Shown: positions 36,669 through 47,053 of the stretch, piece after piece | How the letters are laid out: every line of letters begins with the position of its first letter | Numbering within the stretch: the first letter of the stretch is position 1 | DNA from: Melastoma dodecandrum | Lineage: Eukaryota; Streptophyta; Magnoliopsida; Myrtales; Melastomataceae | Length of the DNA: 64,000 nt | Assembly (NCBI GenBank): GCA_029817715.1 | Contig: JARUPY010000605.1 | Span: forward strand, 310,001-374,000 | Direction: 5' to 3' | Notes under the pieces: generated by a model | Told to the model about the DNA's origin: nothing | The model's database searches: none | Seen by the model: the letters and a program-made list of their open reading frames with translations, nothing else | Program-made: the position numbers and the translations under genes

Positions 36669-37733
36669 CTATGATGTCCTGTTTGATTGATGTGGATGGT
36701 GGGTGCTAGGACTGGTTACCTCCTCGTCGTCCGGTTCATCCCTTAGGCGGTCTGGGAAGAGCTTCTCGACTTCCCACAGGATCTCGTCGTCAAGGATGTC
36801 CAAGTCCAGATCGATTTCGTCCATGTTTGATTTCACCTCGCCACCCATGCTCCTGATGAAATTGACCAGGAAGAGCTTCTTGTCCTCCGGAAGCCTCTTG
36901 ATTCTTCTGTACAGCGCCATCTTCTCCCGTTCGGTCATTCCTGCTCTGTGAGGAGGGTCTTGGACCGTGGCCTCAGCCACTGGCATCTGCATCTGAACTC
37001 TGAGGCGAATTCGCAAGTTTGCAGGAGTCACCCTCGGCGGTCGGCCGACAAGAGTGTTACCTTTTGGACGACCAGTTCCTCTATGCCGTCTCTGCGGCTC
37101 ATTCTTCCTGACTTCTTGTTGTGCCTGACGCTTTCTGCCGGACGAAAGCTTGTCCGGTCTGAGCAAATACTCACTGCAACTGTAAATCCGGTTCGGCTTC
37201 GTCTTTCTTGCTTCCCTGGGTGGTGTGTTTGAGATCCGACTCTCTTCCTCCTCGATTCTTTTCGCAAGATCCCCGAACTCATTCCGACCCTCCCGAATCT
37301 CTCTTTGCCTCTCTTGCTCTGAGCCGACAGCAGCAGCATCACTCGCAAAACCATAATGCACATCCTCCGCATCATCGAGAATCTTTATTTCCGCAAAACC
37401 ATCCGCGGCACTATCCTCCATGCCATCTACGCGATCAAGATTCTCTCCATGCAGACACCCCTCGCATGGATCATGATCTACGCTGCTTAAATTACGAGCA
37501 GTAACACGACCTGAAGTTCCGACCTCATTACCATCCAGAGTGCTGACTTTCTTCCCAGCGGCATCTATCTGCTTGGGGTACCTTCTGGTGTAACCAGCGA
37601 GTTCTTGCGGGCATTGAGGTTTGATCTCTCGGGGGCTCTCATCCCCGACAATGCCTGTGGAATCCCCATTGCCGGAACGATACTTCTTGCTGTTTCTTCT
37701 GGTGTAGACGAGGAGTCCACCCCCAGGAGCCAT
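36669..37733 (-). CDS. NET-domain protein without a bromodomain (GTE-related)
   Basis: A single exon from the ATG at 37733 encodes 354 residues; the frame is open upstream to about 37824, but only with a TTG, and a TGA lies two codons above it. The N-terminus (MAPGGGLLVYTRRNSKKYRS) is basic. A proline/arginine region with RRHRGTGRPKG (AT-hook-like GRPKG) is at about 230-240. A NET domain occupies residues 266-327: EREKMALYRRIKRLPEDKK to DEIDLDLDILDDEILWEVEK. NET domains in plant GTE/BET proteins recruit chromatin partners, usually after a bromodomain, which is absent here. It may be a derived or truncated GTE4-like gene. An acidic tail follows the domain. Confidence 0.72.
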   Translation of the reverse strand: MAPGGGLLVYTRRNSKKYRSGNGDSTGIVGDESPREIKPQCPQELAGYTRRYPKQIDAAGKKVSTLDGNEVGTSGRVTARNLSSVDHDPCEGCLHGENLDRVDGMEDSAADGFAEIKILDDAEDVHYGFASDAAAVGSEQERQREIREGRNEFGDLAKRIEEEESRISNTPPREARKTKPNRIYSCSEYLLRPDKLSSGRKRQAQQEVRKNEPQRRHRGTGRPKGNTLVGRPPRVTPANLRIRLRVQMQMPVAEATVQDPPHRAGMTEREKMALYRRIKRLPEDKKLFLVNFIRSMGGEVKSNMDEIDLDLDILDDEILWEVEKLFPDRLRDEPDDEEVTSPSTHHPHQSNRTS

Positions 37734-40629
37734 GAAAACAGCCCCGATCGACTTTCCGGCGACCGCTTTTCCTGATTCCAAGGTTGCGAGCCAGTTAAGA
37801 GCTTGCCGCAACTTGAATATCAAACCTCATTCCATTTTATATAGCCGAATCAACGGATGAGTCTTGGGCCCATATTCAATCAGGAAGGCCCGTTGGGCCT
37901 TAAACGAACATGATATTGGGCCTGGCACCAACAAAATCGTTTATTGGTCAAACAAGGTATTGATTATAAAAACTCTCTGGTTTTGCCTCGTGGGGCTGTT
38001 GAGGGTGATGATGTTGTGTTGAAAGAATTGAAAAAGTAAGGAGAAACGTGCGAAGAAGTAGGTTTTATATTGCAGATAACCTTTTGTAGGATACTTAAAA
38101 CTTTCTATAGATTTATTGTATCTATAGGGTTGGATATTTGGAACGTTTAAGCTACAAAAATTTTTTTTTTTCTTACTTAATCTTACTTACTTTGAAATCT
38201 CCTCTATTTATATAAGGGAGAAGAATAATCTAGAGTTACCATACTTAACTAAACTACCTGCTATAGAAACTTGAAACCCATTTACTCTTTTTATGATTCC
38301 AAGACTTATTTAATGCTTTATGCTTTCAAGATGCCTATCTTAGAATCATGAATTACACTTCAATAAGGAATACGTAGTGGTTTATGTTTTGATATAGGTT
38401 GTTTTTTTCCTTCAAGTGGGGTTGTGGATGTGTTCGATGGTCTTGATTTTTTAAGAATGATGCTTGTTTTTCTTAGTTGGGTTCTTGATCTTATGGGTTT
38501 TGAACCGTGGACGTAGATATAGGAGGAAATTGAAGCCCCCGTCATGCTTTGACATCCTGTTAGGCTAAGTGAAATATGTTTCGAGATTGTTGGATTCGAT
38601 ATGATTGTCCGCCGTAGCTGGAGGTGGTATGTGTTGTGTGTGCTGAAAGGTTGGTATCGCTTAAATAGGAAAATTCGATTGTCTGGAAAATGCTTTTTAT
38701 ACGAGTTGAGATGGATGTTGTTGTTGCCTAATTGATAATCGAGCGTTGGTGTAGATCCTTTCCTTTTTTGAAGGCTTACGAGCCAAACTCTAGCTCAAAT
38801 TTCATAATAAATAAATAAATAAATAAAGAGCCCGAGCCTACAATCTCCGTTCGAGCTTAGGGTTCATTAATATTTTGAATTGTCTAAAGTTCATTTACAC
38901 ACCCTATACGAGTTTTTACCCTTTTAATTTGGAAAGAGACGAGAAGAAAGGCATGTTGTCTTTGCTTGTTCAATTTCAACTGTTTTGGCTATAATCCCGA
39001 GTGACATATTTAAATTGTTCGGCAATGGCTCAAATTCTTTTCTTCCACTAATCATTTTTAAGGGGAAAAATTGGAAACAACTAAAATTTTCAAAGCGTAT
39101 TGTCTTGGTTTTAGTTGTGGGTGTCATATTTTTAAAATGTATATCTCGAAATTCGCATCCCGTTCAATTCCAGTCGAGTCGGGTATAGTAAAATTTAAAA
39201 AATCATTGCTAGTTATCTTCAATTAAAATTTCATCAACCGAGGAGGAGGGGGGAGCATGCGATTGGATTGGTTTCTTTAGAGCCAATCATGTGACAAATA
39301 ATAGGGAGGGGGACAAGGGATTTTAAAAGAGACCAAACTATTTTCTCCATGCGAGTGCATGTTTGTTTGGTTTTGTTGCCGGTTGTCATCAACACACGAC
39401 AAGAGTCTTACCATGTTCTCTCCTTTGTCGTCCCCCTTCATTTATCACCCAAAACCCATCTCCACCCGCCTCGGCGTTCCCGACAATCTTTTAGCCCGAG
39501 TCGTGAGGCAAAGGAGTGCACAGCCGGCCAATCGAAAAGCAGGGCGTCGTAATCCAAAAGTAACCGGGGACGCTACGAAACCCTACTCTTTCGTGATGTC
39601 GGTTTACAGCGGCGTGCGGGAACTAGTGCATGCGACAGTATTCATTTTCCTTTTGAAGTGCTAGGACATGATCGTGCCCTTCTAATGCATAACACGTGAC
39701 CCGTCTTTCCACACTTCCTCGGTCAATTTTCGGCCAGCGAGTAACATAAACGTGCGACCTTCCTCACTTATCGGCCTGAACCCCGTGGCATTACGTAGTT
39801 CTAATACCGTGTTAAAACACTTACCGACTACCCTGAGAGGTAGAAGAAAAGTTAGATGAAAAGCGTGGTACAACTCGTGCTTGGTTGTTATACCTAAACA
39901 ATTCATTATCCGACCTACAAACCTCCAAGTTCTTGCCATTGAAACATTGCCGGACATAACCGGAACCGGATCTCATCATCACCTTCGGGTTCTTATAGGA
40001 ATGCTCATAAAATCAACATGAGAAACATGTCGATTAGAACTTCTGAATGTTACTCTACTCATGATTAAATTTAGTATCGCCACATTTCGTTAGTCTATAT
40101 TAAAATTCCGGGAAAAAATGGACTCGTCTGGAGTTACCAAAATTGTCCACGTGGGCTCACTCTTTCAGCCCATTAAATTATGGGCTCAGCCCATTGGACC
40201 TACAAAAATGCCCCCCCCTAAAAAAACTCTGGCGTCATCCCATAATTAATTACCCGAACAAAAAAAAAAGAAGCTTTGGGGAAGGCCTAAAGTTTAGTAT
40301 TTAAATGCTAATAATATCTTCTACTTTACCTAATTACAATAAATGAATAAATAATTTGGATTTGTTGATAAATTCAGCAGTTTATGTACTTTTTTGAAAA
40401 TGAGCCGAATGTTAGTATTTTCTTGAACTTTGTTTGGTCTATATAGGATGGAAATTGGTAAAGAGGCAGGCGGGCTGGAAAGTCAACGTCGAGAGGGGTC
40501 ACAGTCACACTCCCTTCGGGAAAAAAACGACTGCTTTCGTTTTTACGATTTTTTATTTTCGAGCATAAACATTAACAAGAGGGGTGCTCTTTTTGTCTCC
40601 TCCCTGTTTCTTCCCTCCGTAACTTCGTC
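37734..40629. other. Long AT-rich interval, no supported gene
   Basis: About 2.9 kb. It starts with the NET-gene leader. Features seen are an A/T-rich stretch near 38150-38350, an AAAT repeat at 38807-38827, and weak open frames at 39350-39960 on both strands that I cannot assign to a family. A run of C (40210-40217) and the promoter of the ATL gene lie at the right end. Confidence 0.45.
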
Positions 40630-41349
40630 ATGAGCAACCGTGGGAGTAATGGGGGCGATTCCCCTATCCTGGGAGTAATGCAGACGACTGAGGACACCAC
40701 CAGCTACCACAACGGCAAGGTCATGGTTGCGGCAGTAGTCACGTTGTCGGTCGTTGTTATCCTTGTGGCCCTACTCCATCTATATGCCAGGTACGTCATG
40801 CGTCGGCAGGCTCGGCGTCGGGCCGCCACCCGCGAGCTGGGTTTGCCGAACATCATCCAGTGGCAGGCTTCGACAGAGCCCCCCAAGATAGGGGTGGATC
40901 CGTTGGTTCTCGCTGCATTGCCCATGTATGCCTATAGGCGAGTCGGAGGAGAAAGCGACAGGGAGTCTAGAATGGCGGCAGAGTGCATCGTGTGCTTGAG
41001 CTTACTAGAAGAGGGGGAGATCATGAGGATCTTGCCGAACTGCCGACATGTTTTCCACACTGAATGTATTGACCGGTGGCTTTGGTCTCACACGATCTGT
41101 CCGGTTTGCCGCACCGAGGTGGAGCCCCGACCCCAGCCCGAGCCTGAAGAGACTGCTCATGATGCTGAATCAACGACAGCACTGCCACCGGAAGGGACCT
41201 CAGAAGAAGGAATCCATCCCTACAGGATTAGTGGATCGAGTTCGCGGTTAAGTTCATTCAGGAGAATGCTCGGCCGGGAAAGGTCATCAAAAAGAGTGAC
41301 TTCGTGCGGCCAACCAGATGACGCGGCAGAAGATTTCGAAAGGCCATGA
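40630..41349 (+). CDS. ATL-type RING-H2 E3 ubiquitin ligase
   Basis: A single exon of 239 residues has the ATL layout. A transmembrane helix lies at about 31-55 (VMVAAVVTLSVVVILVALLH), then a basic patch, then a GVD motif at 88-90 in place of the usual GLD. The RING-H2 finger has zinc ligands C119, C122, C138, H140, H143, C146, C157 and C160, with the family-typical Trp three residues before the seventh-ligand region (W150, W152). A Pro/Glu-rich, probably disordered tail follows. ATL proteins are membrane-anchored E3 ligases of the endomembrane system, often induced by elicitors. The lack of introns is usual. From memory the syntenic Arabidopsis genes are ATL40/41, but I do not assign a number. 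Confidence 0.9.
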   Translation: MSNRGSNGGDSPILGVMQTTEDTTSYHNGKVMVAAVVTLSVVVILVALLHLYARYVMRRQARRRAATRELGLPNIIQWQASTEPPKIGVDPLVLAALPMYAYRRVGGESDRESRMAAECIVCLSLLEEGEIMRILPNCRHVFHTECIDRWLWSHTICPVCRTEVEPRPQPEPEETAHDAESTTALPPEGTSEEGIHPYRISGSSSRLSSFRRMLGRERSSKRVTSCGQPDDAAEDFERP

Positions 41350-41806
41350 CTTGTTAGATGTTTCTGCACATCGTGAAAAAATGATATGATAAACAGGATT
41401 CACTGCTCTTCATACAACACAAATTCCACTGCATTAGGCACCGATTCATCCCAGCTGTGTTCAATTTTTTTGCTTCAGACAGGTCCGGAGGTCTGATAAC
41501 CTAAAAAAAGTAGTAGAGAGGAAAGATTCCCCGGGTATTAGGTGATGTCCATGTGGAAGTTAAGTTTCATGGGTGTCAAAAAGAATATTGCAGAGATTAT
41601 GGGGCTCAAACAAAAACAACAAAAAGGAATGACCTTTGAACCGCATTGCTGAGACATAAGATCCACATGTTGTTATACAGGGAAGTGGGAAAAAGAAAGA
41701 TCAATGATCTGGTTTTCCCTACAAAATTTCCCCCTTCTTAAAAGCTAACATCCCTAGTGAAGTTACACTTGAGGGACTCATCGCCCTGCCTCATCATTAA
41801 CCCGTG

Positions 41807-42689
41807 TCAATTGATTGATCCATTCAGCAGCAGAAAGGCACACAGGGCCAAGGCTTGCAATTGCCAATGCCACTGCATCACAAGGAGGCTGATGCCATTG
41901 TTCAGATCTCCATAGGCAGATCCGGTCCCAGCCAACGTAGACGATGAATCCGGCAAGCTACCATTAGTCACTGTCAAGCTGAAACAATGAAAAGGAACAC
42001 AAAACCCAGGATTCCCAATTAGCTATTTGATAACCCAACTGCAGAAAGATCTACTTTGATCAAGCACATTTTTCTCCGCACACTGTTGATTAAAAATCCA
42101 ATCTTGACGGAAAAGATCTCATCTCGATTAAAAAAGATGGCCGGGGGGGGGGGGGGGGAGGGAATTCTGGATTGGATCCCTTCAATTACCAACCTGGATG
42201 GGAACTTGCAATTGCCAAAGCCTGCCAAGAAGACAAATCACAGGACCCAGATCAAGAAACCACCACAAGAGCCCTAAAATTCCATCCCCCCCTAAAATCT
42301 CTCCAGAACCTTAGCAAGGACCAGAAAAGGCCTCTCGGTGACTCACTGGGGTTGAGCGAGGTGAGGGCAGCGGTGTTACTGAAGTAGCAGCTTTCGTCGG
42401 TGAGCCCATGCTTGAGGTAGTAATCGTTGAAGGCATAGGAAGCCGTCCTCTCGATGTCCGCAGGGTCATGGCAGCGGCCGCCAGGCTGGACAGGACCGCA
42501 ATCGGCCCCGCCCTGGCCGCAAGCCCAGTCGATAGCGGCCTGGAGGGCAGCGTCCTCCGCGTTGTTCTTGGCGACACACCAGAGGGCCATGGTAGCGGAG
42601 CTGCTGCCGCCGTCGGCACCGAGGGCGTGGTGGGGGGCATGGACGAGGAGGAGGAGGAAGGAGGAGAGGAGGAAGTTAAGCATCGGCAT
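41807..42689 (-). CDS. X8-domain (CBM43) GPI-anchored protein, PDCB-like
   Basis: Three exons (42689-42347, 42221-42194, 41978-41807) give 180 residues. A signal peptide lies at 1-25 (LLSSFLLLLVHAPHHALGA). The X8 domain runs from W37 to about 124 with six cysteines at 38, 57, 64, 73, 101 and 119, the usual disulphide set. A Ser/Gly linker (LPDSSSTLAGTG) precedes a hydrophobic C-terminus (LLVMQWHWQLQALALCAFLL), as expected for a GPI-anchor signal. X8 domains bind callose (1,3-beta-glucan), and PDCBs act at plasmodesmata. Exon 2 is a 28-nt microexon that supplies the last domain cysteine. The intron following exon 1 contains a 16-base G run (42143-42158). The ATG at 42689 is preferred over an upstream TTG. 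Confidence 0.86.
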
Positions 42690-43509
42690 TGTCAAAGGAA
42701 GGTAAACTCAGAGAGAGAGAGAGGGTAACGACGTCGGATTTATGAAGTGAAGGGGGGCGTTGTGTTTGTTAGGGGGGGGAATGTGACCGTTAAGCTGTTT
42801 TTCCGTTGTGGGGGGCGAGGGGGAAGACGAAAGATGAAACGACGACGACGACATGCGTCTCTTTCTTTGACTGTTTTGATTTATTTATTATTTTACCTTA
42901 AATAGCGGAGTTGGGTTTTTGATAAATGAATGAATGAATGCTTACCGCTCCCAAAAACTCAAATTCAGTAGTATTTGTGTTTCTTTTGTTTTTCCGAAAA
43001 GATAATACCAATAATTCAATCCTTCTTTTACTGGAGTGGATTTTAAATGATTCACATGTATCATCCCTCTCTCTCTCTTTTTTTTTTGTAAAATTGAACA
43101 TAAAAATACGATTTGGATCGTGCGCTACATATATCTTAAAGAATATGGGATTCCTTAATGTTATTTTCTTGCATAGGACGATTTAGTGGTATGAGTTTAG
43201 TTCATGAGTGTCCTGAATTTTCTTGAGATTTGAGTGGCGAACGAACACCAATTCCGACTTGGAATCGAACCGGAGATTCGTATTATGTTATAAAACTCGA
43301 TAAGCCTGGGTAAGCAGGAGAGACTAATGACCATCGCCACTCGAATATCACACGCTACTACGTGGAGCACCAGTTTTGCACATCAACCCGGGGGGGTGTT
43401 TGGGTCATGATGTTGTGTGTATTTCTCTGCGGACAAAACAAATTGTCCTTCTCATAATACGAAACAACAAATGTCGCATCGAAATTTATGAAACATATTT
43501 CGTACTTTG
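42690..43509. other. X8 gene promoter; no further gene seen
   Basis: Contains the X8 gene leader with a GAGA repeat (42712-42723) and GACGAC repeat (42841-42853). A tRNA B-box-like GGTTCGATTCC occurs on the minus strand at about 43262-43272, but without a well-spaced A-box. Confidence 0.4.
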
Positions 43510-43848
43510 AATGCGGCTAAACTTTCGTAAACAAAATGTTATGCGAGTACAAAACAATATGTTATTGTTTCGTACTATAATACGAAACAATGTTGTGGGT
43601 TTTGTAATTTTATACGAGTTTCATAAAGCATGAACGAACTTCATAGTTTTTCTACGAGCTTTTTGTATTATAATACAAACAAGACCGTAAAGTATAAATC
43701 TCTTCGTACTATAACATGAAAAACCCGTAAAAAAGTATGAAACCCACGACATTATTTCGTATTATGGTAAAATTACTTCGCAAAGTACGAAACAATACTA
43801 AATTATTTTGTACTCTGTGGAATTTTTCATGCGAATGTTTAGCCGTGT
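43510..43848. mobile_element. MITE-like fold-back element
   Basis: The left part, starting GCGGCTAAAC at 43513, is the reverse complement, with mismatches and a short insertion, of the right part ending GTTTAGCCGTG at 43848. Internal matching blocks include GTTTCGTACT and CATAATACGAAA on both arms. The sequence is AT-rich and non-coding with repeated TACGAAAC motifs. This is what a decayed MITE looks like. The outer ends and any target duplication are not clear; similar TACGAAAC motifs extend left to about 43450. Confidence 0.6.
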
Positions 43849-45061
43849 CCCCCGAATAGGATACGGCTAATGCATCTTCCATGGCTTCAATTTTTTTTTT
43901 AACATTTTTGCATGTTTATTCACCATTTCTTGAGACTTGGGCGAGACCCATTTGTCAATCCATCATAAGATAAGCCTAAAAATTCGTCAAGTTCATAAAA
44001 ATTCATATCATACTTTTATAGAATGATATGCATGTAATTATTAAGAAAAAAGTTGGTATAGAAATCTCATCGTTAAGAATTTTTCTTAATAGAAGTAACT
44101 TTTTTTTATCAGTGTTACGATCACCTGCCAAATGATTCATGATCTACCAAATAGGTGGCTGGCTATCCATCTAAGTATAAAAGAGCAAAAAAATAAAAGG
44201 CACGGAAGATGCAACTCACGGCATTTTAGCAGTGCCCCTCGGGAAACCATCAACCGCAACGAAATCATTTGTATTTTATTTTTTCTAAACATTTCTGATC
44301 ATTTGTCCAGTCATTGTCACATCCCATCACCAAGTTAAGACCAGGAAACCAACTTACCCAAAATAAAAAAAAAAAAAGTAAAAGAAAGAAAATCTCCAAA
44401 ACAATATTTCACATATGAAAAAGAGAAAACCCCCATTTTGATTATTTTCCACCAACAAATACTGAAGAAAATCCTTTTTTAAATCTGACCCACAAAATTC
44501 AACAACTGGGGGATGCACGTGTCTTCCTCTGTCTCCTCCTCCTCCATACAATCCAATCATGTCCAAAACCTCCTCAGCTTTTTCATGGTCGCCCCCCCTC
44601 CCCACCAGGATGTGGACACATCACGTGAACATGAAAACACCCCTCCCCCCCGGCGCGTCAAAAAGAAATTGTTTTATCATCATCCAAAAAACAAAAGATG
44701 GTAATAGAAAAACCACATGGGACACACAGAGGGACACACCCACGTTATACTTTGGTAGAAAGGAAAAGAACATATTTTTACATTAAAAACCATAATGATA
44801 AATAAAAAAAATCAATTAACAAAAATCCCACCCCCAACCCTCCGCTTCATATTTTACCTGTATTTCCTCTCTTCCCCATTCCCCCTCCAACACATCAAAC
44901 CTTAATCAATTAAACCAAAAAGAAGAGAGAAAAAGAAAGAAAATTTTTCATTTTGCCCACAAAAGAATAAGATAGAACCCCCCCCCCCCCCCCCCCCCCC
45001 ACAACACAGATATATCAACAATTAATCCCCATTTCCGCCGGGGAAGTGATCCCCGGAATCT
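43849..45061. other. Spacer and bZIP 3' flank
   Basis: AT-rich, non-coding, with A runs near 44365. A run of 23 C (44978-45000) lies immediately downstream of the bZIP stop on the transcript strand as G23. The run is prone to sequencing and replication error. Confidence 0.5.
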
Positions 45062-47053
45062 TCAAGCGTTGAGGACATGTTCCTTCTCCATCTGGGGAGG
45101 CGTTGGTGGAGTAGGGTTAGGGTTATCGGGTTCTGAGGACGCCTGCGGGGGCGAAACCGAGACGGCCGCTGCCCCGTTTTTGGCGGCGTTGTTGTCGTTG
45201 TCGTCGTCTTCGTCAGTAGTGCCTCCGTTGTTGTCCATTTTGTGCATATTCTGTTGGTGGTAAACCTGCCTTAGCCTCTCAATTTCCCTCTTCAAAGCAT
45301 CTTGGTGTGCTGCAAGTGAGGGTAAAATAATAGTCGGTTGTGAGATAACATGCTTGTTATTCCCTTTCCCTATCTACTTTTCCTTCTTTATCATTCATTA
45401 TTATTTCCTCTTATTATTAGGAGGAAGACGTGAGCTGTGGGAGCTAACACATGCATGCACGTGGTGCTGCTCTTTAGACTTGTTCGACACCCCACAATAA
45501 CCCGATTCGTGTTTCCACTATGTTATATGGCCAGCTTCAATGTCATTCGAACTTAAAGGTTGACTTAGGCAAGTGCACACACCTTACGGAAACCAAAAAC
45601 TAGTGGTAATCTATGTCTAATCATATATATGAACATGGAATTATTCCTCACGTTTTGGAGGGGGTGGGCTCGGGAATTCAGAAGCACTTAAACGCCTATA
45701 GAACAAAACGTCGCTATCCCTCTATACCATATCTATCCAATCTCCAATTATGAGGCAACTGGAAAGAAATGCCATGAATTAAAATATTGAAGAATTTTTA
45801 AATTTTTTTTTTTTTGTGTTGGGATCTGAACTGAATTCTTCGGACAACATGTTTTCTGACAAAAGTTAAAAGTGATAATGGCGATGTTAATTATTCCTTT
45901 TTAGGGTGGAACGAGTAAAGGAAGGACTGACTGACCATCTTTGAAGATCTTGTCTTGAGCCAAGGCTGCTATCCTCTGCTTGAGGGCACTGTTATCCACA
46001 TTCAATAGCAATCTCTGGTGGTCCAGGAACGCAACCCTTGGGGATAGCACCGATACCTCCGCCTGAGGAAAAACCCAATTTGTATCCAACGTTATGTCCA
46101 TGGCGCAAGAGAGTGTGTGTGTGTGTGTGGAGATTTTTGTTATGGGATGAGGAGAAATGGACGTGCCTGCAACGTGCTGACGCTGCGTTCCAGTTCCGAT
46201 ATGTACTGCAGCTTCCTCACGCGCGATCTCTGCGCCGACTGTCGATTCGCCAAGATCCTAAAGGAAACGGTAATCAGAGACGGTCTGGGTTGAGGTTTTG
46301 TTTTTTTGTGTGTGGAGGATGTAAGAGGAAGAGGTCGCTTGTAAGAACATGCATGCACGTTCACGAGATAAATCGGGAATTTAGCTAGACCATTATATGT
46401 TATTTTATGAGTGATGCTAATGATGATGGGATGGGATTAATGTACCTCTTAACCCTTTTCGGATCCACGATCCTCTCGGCCGTGGGGTTTATAGTGCCGT
46501 TGTTCGTGTCAGCAGCCGCGTGCGAATCGGACTTGCACGGGCTCTGGGCTTCCTCGGGCTCGTTCTTCAGCTGAGGGGGGTGATGATGGTGCTGCTGCTG
46601 CGGCTGATTCGGGGACGTCCTTTGCTTCTCCTCGTTGATGCTGTTGCGGTCGGATGGCGACGAGGAGGGGTCGTTGGGTGAGGATACGGCGGGGATGACG
46701 ACAACCGCTGGCGAGATCTCGTCCGTGAACATCGACATGAACTGGTCATCCTCGAACCTGTCAAAGTCGCCGCCCCCGCCGTCATCTCCAGGGGCGGCGC
46801 CCCGGCGGTGGTTGAGCAGAGGGGCCTCGAGGAACGTGATGGAGTCGCTGGCGGAGCGGCGGTGAGCCCCGCGCCTAGCAGAGGAGAAGTCGAGGAACTC
46901 ATCGACCCAGGAAGGGTTGATGTTGTTGCCGGCGGCGGTGGCATTGTGGGGGCCTGTCACGGCCATGAAGGGGTGGTGGGGAAGCTTCTGGAGAGGGAAT
47001 TCCGGCCAGTTAGGGGTAACGACGGTAGGGATCTTGGGCGGCAACTGTGCCAT
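45062..47053 (-). CDS. bZIP61: Group E bZIP transcription factor (bZIP34/61-like)
   Basis: Four exons (47053-46446, 46257-46167, 46062-45936, 45309-45062) give 357 residues. The basic region is NRQSAQRSRVRKLQYI (Asn-x7-Arg present), followed by a zipper that begins ELERSVSTLQAEVSVLSPRV. The Pro in LSPRV is the feature that prevents homodimers in Arabidopsis bZIP34 and bZIP61 and favours heterodimers. An internal SASDSITFLEAP segment and acidic C-terminus are family-typical. The factors affect pollen wall and vascular or lipid gene expression in Arabidopsis. Exon 2 ends CAG followed by GCACGT, so intron 2 appears to be a GC-AG intron; only this junction keeps the frame. The symbol marks the closest family pair, not proven orthology. 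Confidence 0.88.

Noticed and set aside
37734..37823. Upstream start for the NET gene at 37823
   Set aside because: That codon is TTG, not ATG, and an in-frame TGA lies just above it; the first ATG is at 37733.
39682..39957. Unassigned 91-codon minus-strand frame
   Set aside because: No recognisable domain or splice partners; could be chance or a transposon fragment.
43255..43345. tRNA gene on the minus strand near a GGTTCGATTCC B-box
   Set aside because: The A-box-like segment is weak and about 65 bp away, and no acceptor stem forms. At most an old SINE piece.
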